A DNA stretch of 64,000 bases, taken from assembly GCF_029263155.1 (NCBI RefSeq), contig NZ_JAJCYB010000031.1, positions 1 through 64,000 of the forward strand, written 5' to 3'. The position numbers were made by a program, and so were the translations under genes. Source of the DNA: Pseudonocardia sp. (GTDB taxonomy: Bacteria > Actinomycetota > Actinomycetes > Mycobacteriales > Pseudonocardiaceae). Numbering within the stretch: the stretch's first letter is position 1; each line of letters starts with the position of its first letter. Of this stretch, positions 62,785-64,000 are shown piece after piece. The notes below the pieces were generated by a model. That model made no database searches and was not told where the DNA came from. It saw nothing but the letters and a program-made list of their open reading frames with translations.

Positions 62785-63831
62785 TCAGCTCGGGTTGATG
62801 ATCACCTTCAGGGCGGAGTTGGCCGCGGCGTTCTTGAACACGTCGTAGGCCTCGTCCATCTGGTCGAAGGTGAACGTGTGGGTGCCCATCTTCTCGGCCG
62901 GGATCCGGCCGCTGGCCACCATCTTGAGCAGCGTGGGGATCGAGACGGTGTCCACCAGGCCCATCGTCATCGTGACGTTCTGGATCCACATGTCCTGCAT
63001 CGGCAGCTCGACGGGCGTGCCGTGCACGCCGATGTTGGCGATCGTGCCGCCGGGACGTACCAGCGACGCGGCCGTCAGCAGCGTCTCCGGGTAGCCGACG
63101 GCCTCGATGGAGACGTCGACGCCCAGCCCGTCGGTGAGCGCGATGACGTCGGCCACGGTGCCCGGCCCGACCTCCACGGCGTCGGTGGCGCCGAACTCCA
63201 GGGCCTTCTCCAGCCGGAACTTGTTGGTGTCCACCGCGATCACCTTCGCGGCGCCCCACAGACCGGTCGTGAGGATCGCCGACAGGCCGACCGCGCCCGC
63301 GCCGACCACGGCCACCGTGTCCCCGGGCCGGACGTTGCCGGCGAGCACGCCGACTTCGTACCCGGTGGGCAGCGAGTCGGCGAGGAAGATCGCCTGCTCG
63401 TTGGTGACGCTGTCGGGCACGGTGTAGAGCGAGGTGTCGGCGTAGGGCACGCGGACCGACTCGGCCTGGGTGCCGTCGATGAGGTGCCCGAAGATCCAGC
63501 CGATGCCGCCGACGGTCTGGCAGTGCGACGGGATGCCGCGCTGGCAGTACTCGCAGCGGCCGCACTTGGTGATGGCCGGGACGAGCACGCGGTCGCCCAC
63601 CGCGAAGCCCTTCACCGCCTCCCCGACCTCGGTGACCGTGCCGACGGCCTCGTGGCCGAGGATCCGGCCGTCGGTCACCGCGGCCACGTCACCCTGCAGG
63701 ATGTGCAGGTCGGTACCGCAGATCGTGGTGGTGTCCACACGCACCACCACGTCGGTCGGATCCTGGATCGTGGCGTCCGGGACGTCCTCCCAGGCCTTCT
63801 TGCCAGGACCGTGATAGACCAGTGCCTTCAT
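62785..63831 (-). CDS. Zinc-dependent NAD(P) alcohol dehydrogenase
   Basis: A 348-residue medium-chain dehydrogenase. The catalytic zinc ligands are Cys in TTTICGTDLHIL near residue 38, His in ILGHEAVGTVTEVG, and Glu; the structural zinc cysteines are in CGRCEYCQRGIPSHC. The NAD-binding motif is VAVVGAGAVGLSAIL near residue 172 followed by VIAVDTNKFRLEKA. Close relatives oxidise isopropanol, butanediol or formaldehyde-type substrates; the substrate here is not certain. The start is ATG 63831. It converges with the GAF-type activator, its probable regulator, and has a long upstream leader with a hairpin and a palindrome. Confidence 0.93.
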   Translation of the reverse strand: MKALVYHGPGKKAWEDVPDATIQDPTDVVVRVDTTTICGTDLHILQGDVAAVTDGRILGHEAVGTVTEVGEAVKGFAVGDRVLVPAITKCGRCEYCQRGIPSHCQTVGGIGWIFGHLIDGTQAESVRVPYADTSLYTVPDSVTNEQAIFLADSLPTGYEVGVLAGNVRPGDTVAVVGAGAVGLSAILTTGLWGAAKVIAVDTNKFRLEKALEFGATDAVEVGPGTVADVIALTDGLGVDVSIEAVGYPETLLTAASLVRPGGTIANIGVHGTPVELPMQDMWIQNVTMTMGLVDTVSIPTLLKMVASGRIPAEKMGTHTFTFDQMDEAYDVFKNAAANSALKVIINPS

Positions 63832-63877
63832 CGTGTCTCCGCCCGCTCGGCGGCCGCCCGGGCACCTCGTCGTCCCG

Positions 63878-63900
63878 GCGTCGGCTCCGCGAGCCGACGC
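63878..63900. promoter_or_regulatory. Hairpin in the leader of the alcohol dehydrogenase gene
   Basis: A perfect 9-bp stem (GCGTCGGCT and its complement) with a 5-base loop lies about 50 bases upstream of the ATG at 63831. It could be a leader structure in the mRNA or a protein-binding site. Confidence 0.4.
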
Positions 63901-63974
63901 TAACGACGTCGCGGGGGTGGGGACTGTCGCAGAATCGGACGATCGGGCCCGACCGTCTCCGCCCGGACGGGTCG

Positions 63975-63996
63975 AGTGCCCCGGATCCGGGACACT
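63975..63996. promoter_or_regulatory. 22-bp near-perfect palindrome upstream of the alcohol dehydrogenase
   Basis: AGTGCCCCGGATCCGGGACACT is an inverted repeat with one mismatch pair, centred on GGATCC and about 145 bases upstream of the dehydrogenase ATG. The half-site AGTGtCCCGG-type and its distance fit an upstream activator site for a Fis-type regulator such as the convergent GAF-domain protein. The rest of this edge (63832-64000) shows no gene. Confidence 0.4.
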
Positions 63997-64000
63997 CCTA

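Overview
The window is 64 kb of very GC-rich DNA with dense gene packing, frequent GTG starts, many 1- to 4-base start/stop overlaps and pronounced third-position G/C. Several families point to an aerobic, high-GC actinomycete: DUF3000, HemQ, AfsR/BTAD regulators, F420-linked LLM and PPOX oxidoreductases, the TmsAB lipid methylation pair, WS/DGAT and a DUF732 protein. I infer a member of Pseudonocardiaceae (Pseudonocardia-like), from protein style only. There are no rRNA or tRNA genes, no CRISPR array, no phage genes and no complete insertion sequence that I can see.

Layout. 0-4.3 kb: a NarL/DesK-type two-component pair, malate dehydrogenase, a Uma2 nuclease-fold protein and a winged-helix methyltransferase. 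4.4-17 kb: the three glycogen-to-trehalose enzymes (TreZ, TreY, GlgX/TreX), all on the minus strand. They are separated by a secreted-protein pair and by an AfsR-type regulator divergent from an O-methyltransferase / LLM oxidoreductase operon that ends in a decayed methyltransferase. 17-23.3 kb: PPOX, HIT and histidine phosphatase genes, an MFS exporter, an unusual short unit with two identical seven-codon micro-ORFs, and two adjacent paralogous membrane diguanylate cyclases.

23.3-38.7 kb: a block whose order dxs, RNase D, DUF3000, hemE, hemY, hemQ, msrB matches the core order I recall from mycobacteria (Rv2682c to Rv2674). Here it is interrupted by an OmpR two-component system, a hairpin-bracketed frameshifted AbiEi/DUF559 gene, an NTPase remnant, a VapBC module and two broken genes. 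The haem genes fit the coproporphyrin-dependent route: HemE and HemY (coproporphyrinogen oxidase), then HemQ.

38.7-47 kb: a stand-alone LigD-type polymerase domain, a DUF732 protein, a lipoprotein of the TAP-type hydrolase fold that has lost its nucleophile and histidine, a seven-gene Asp23/AmaP envelope-stress operon and a RibD-type reductase. 47-50.2 kb: an iron-siderophore ABC importer (two FecCD permeases plus ATPase, no binding protein) behind a good IdeR/DtxR-like box. 50-56 kb: a second Uma2 protein, PPK2, a lipoprotein, an acyl-CoA dehydrogenase, a PhaC-like hydrolase and an aldo/keto reductase, with two non-coding tandem-repeat arrays around the last gene. 56.7-60.7 kb: tmsA-tmsB (10-methyl fatty acid synthesis) followed by a wax ester/diacylglycerol acyltransferase. 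60.8-64 kb: a GAF/Fis-type activator convergent with a zinc alcohol dehydrogenase whose upstream region carries a palindrome.

The recurring theme beyond ordinary metabolism is small repeated DNA and gene erosion: hairpin repeats at gene ends, a 22-bp-period repeat found both between genes and inside hemY, 19-bp and about 132-bp arrays, and five broken genes, three of them clustered around hemQ.
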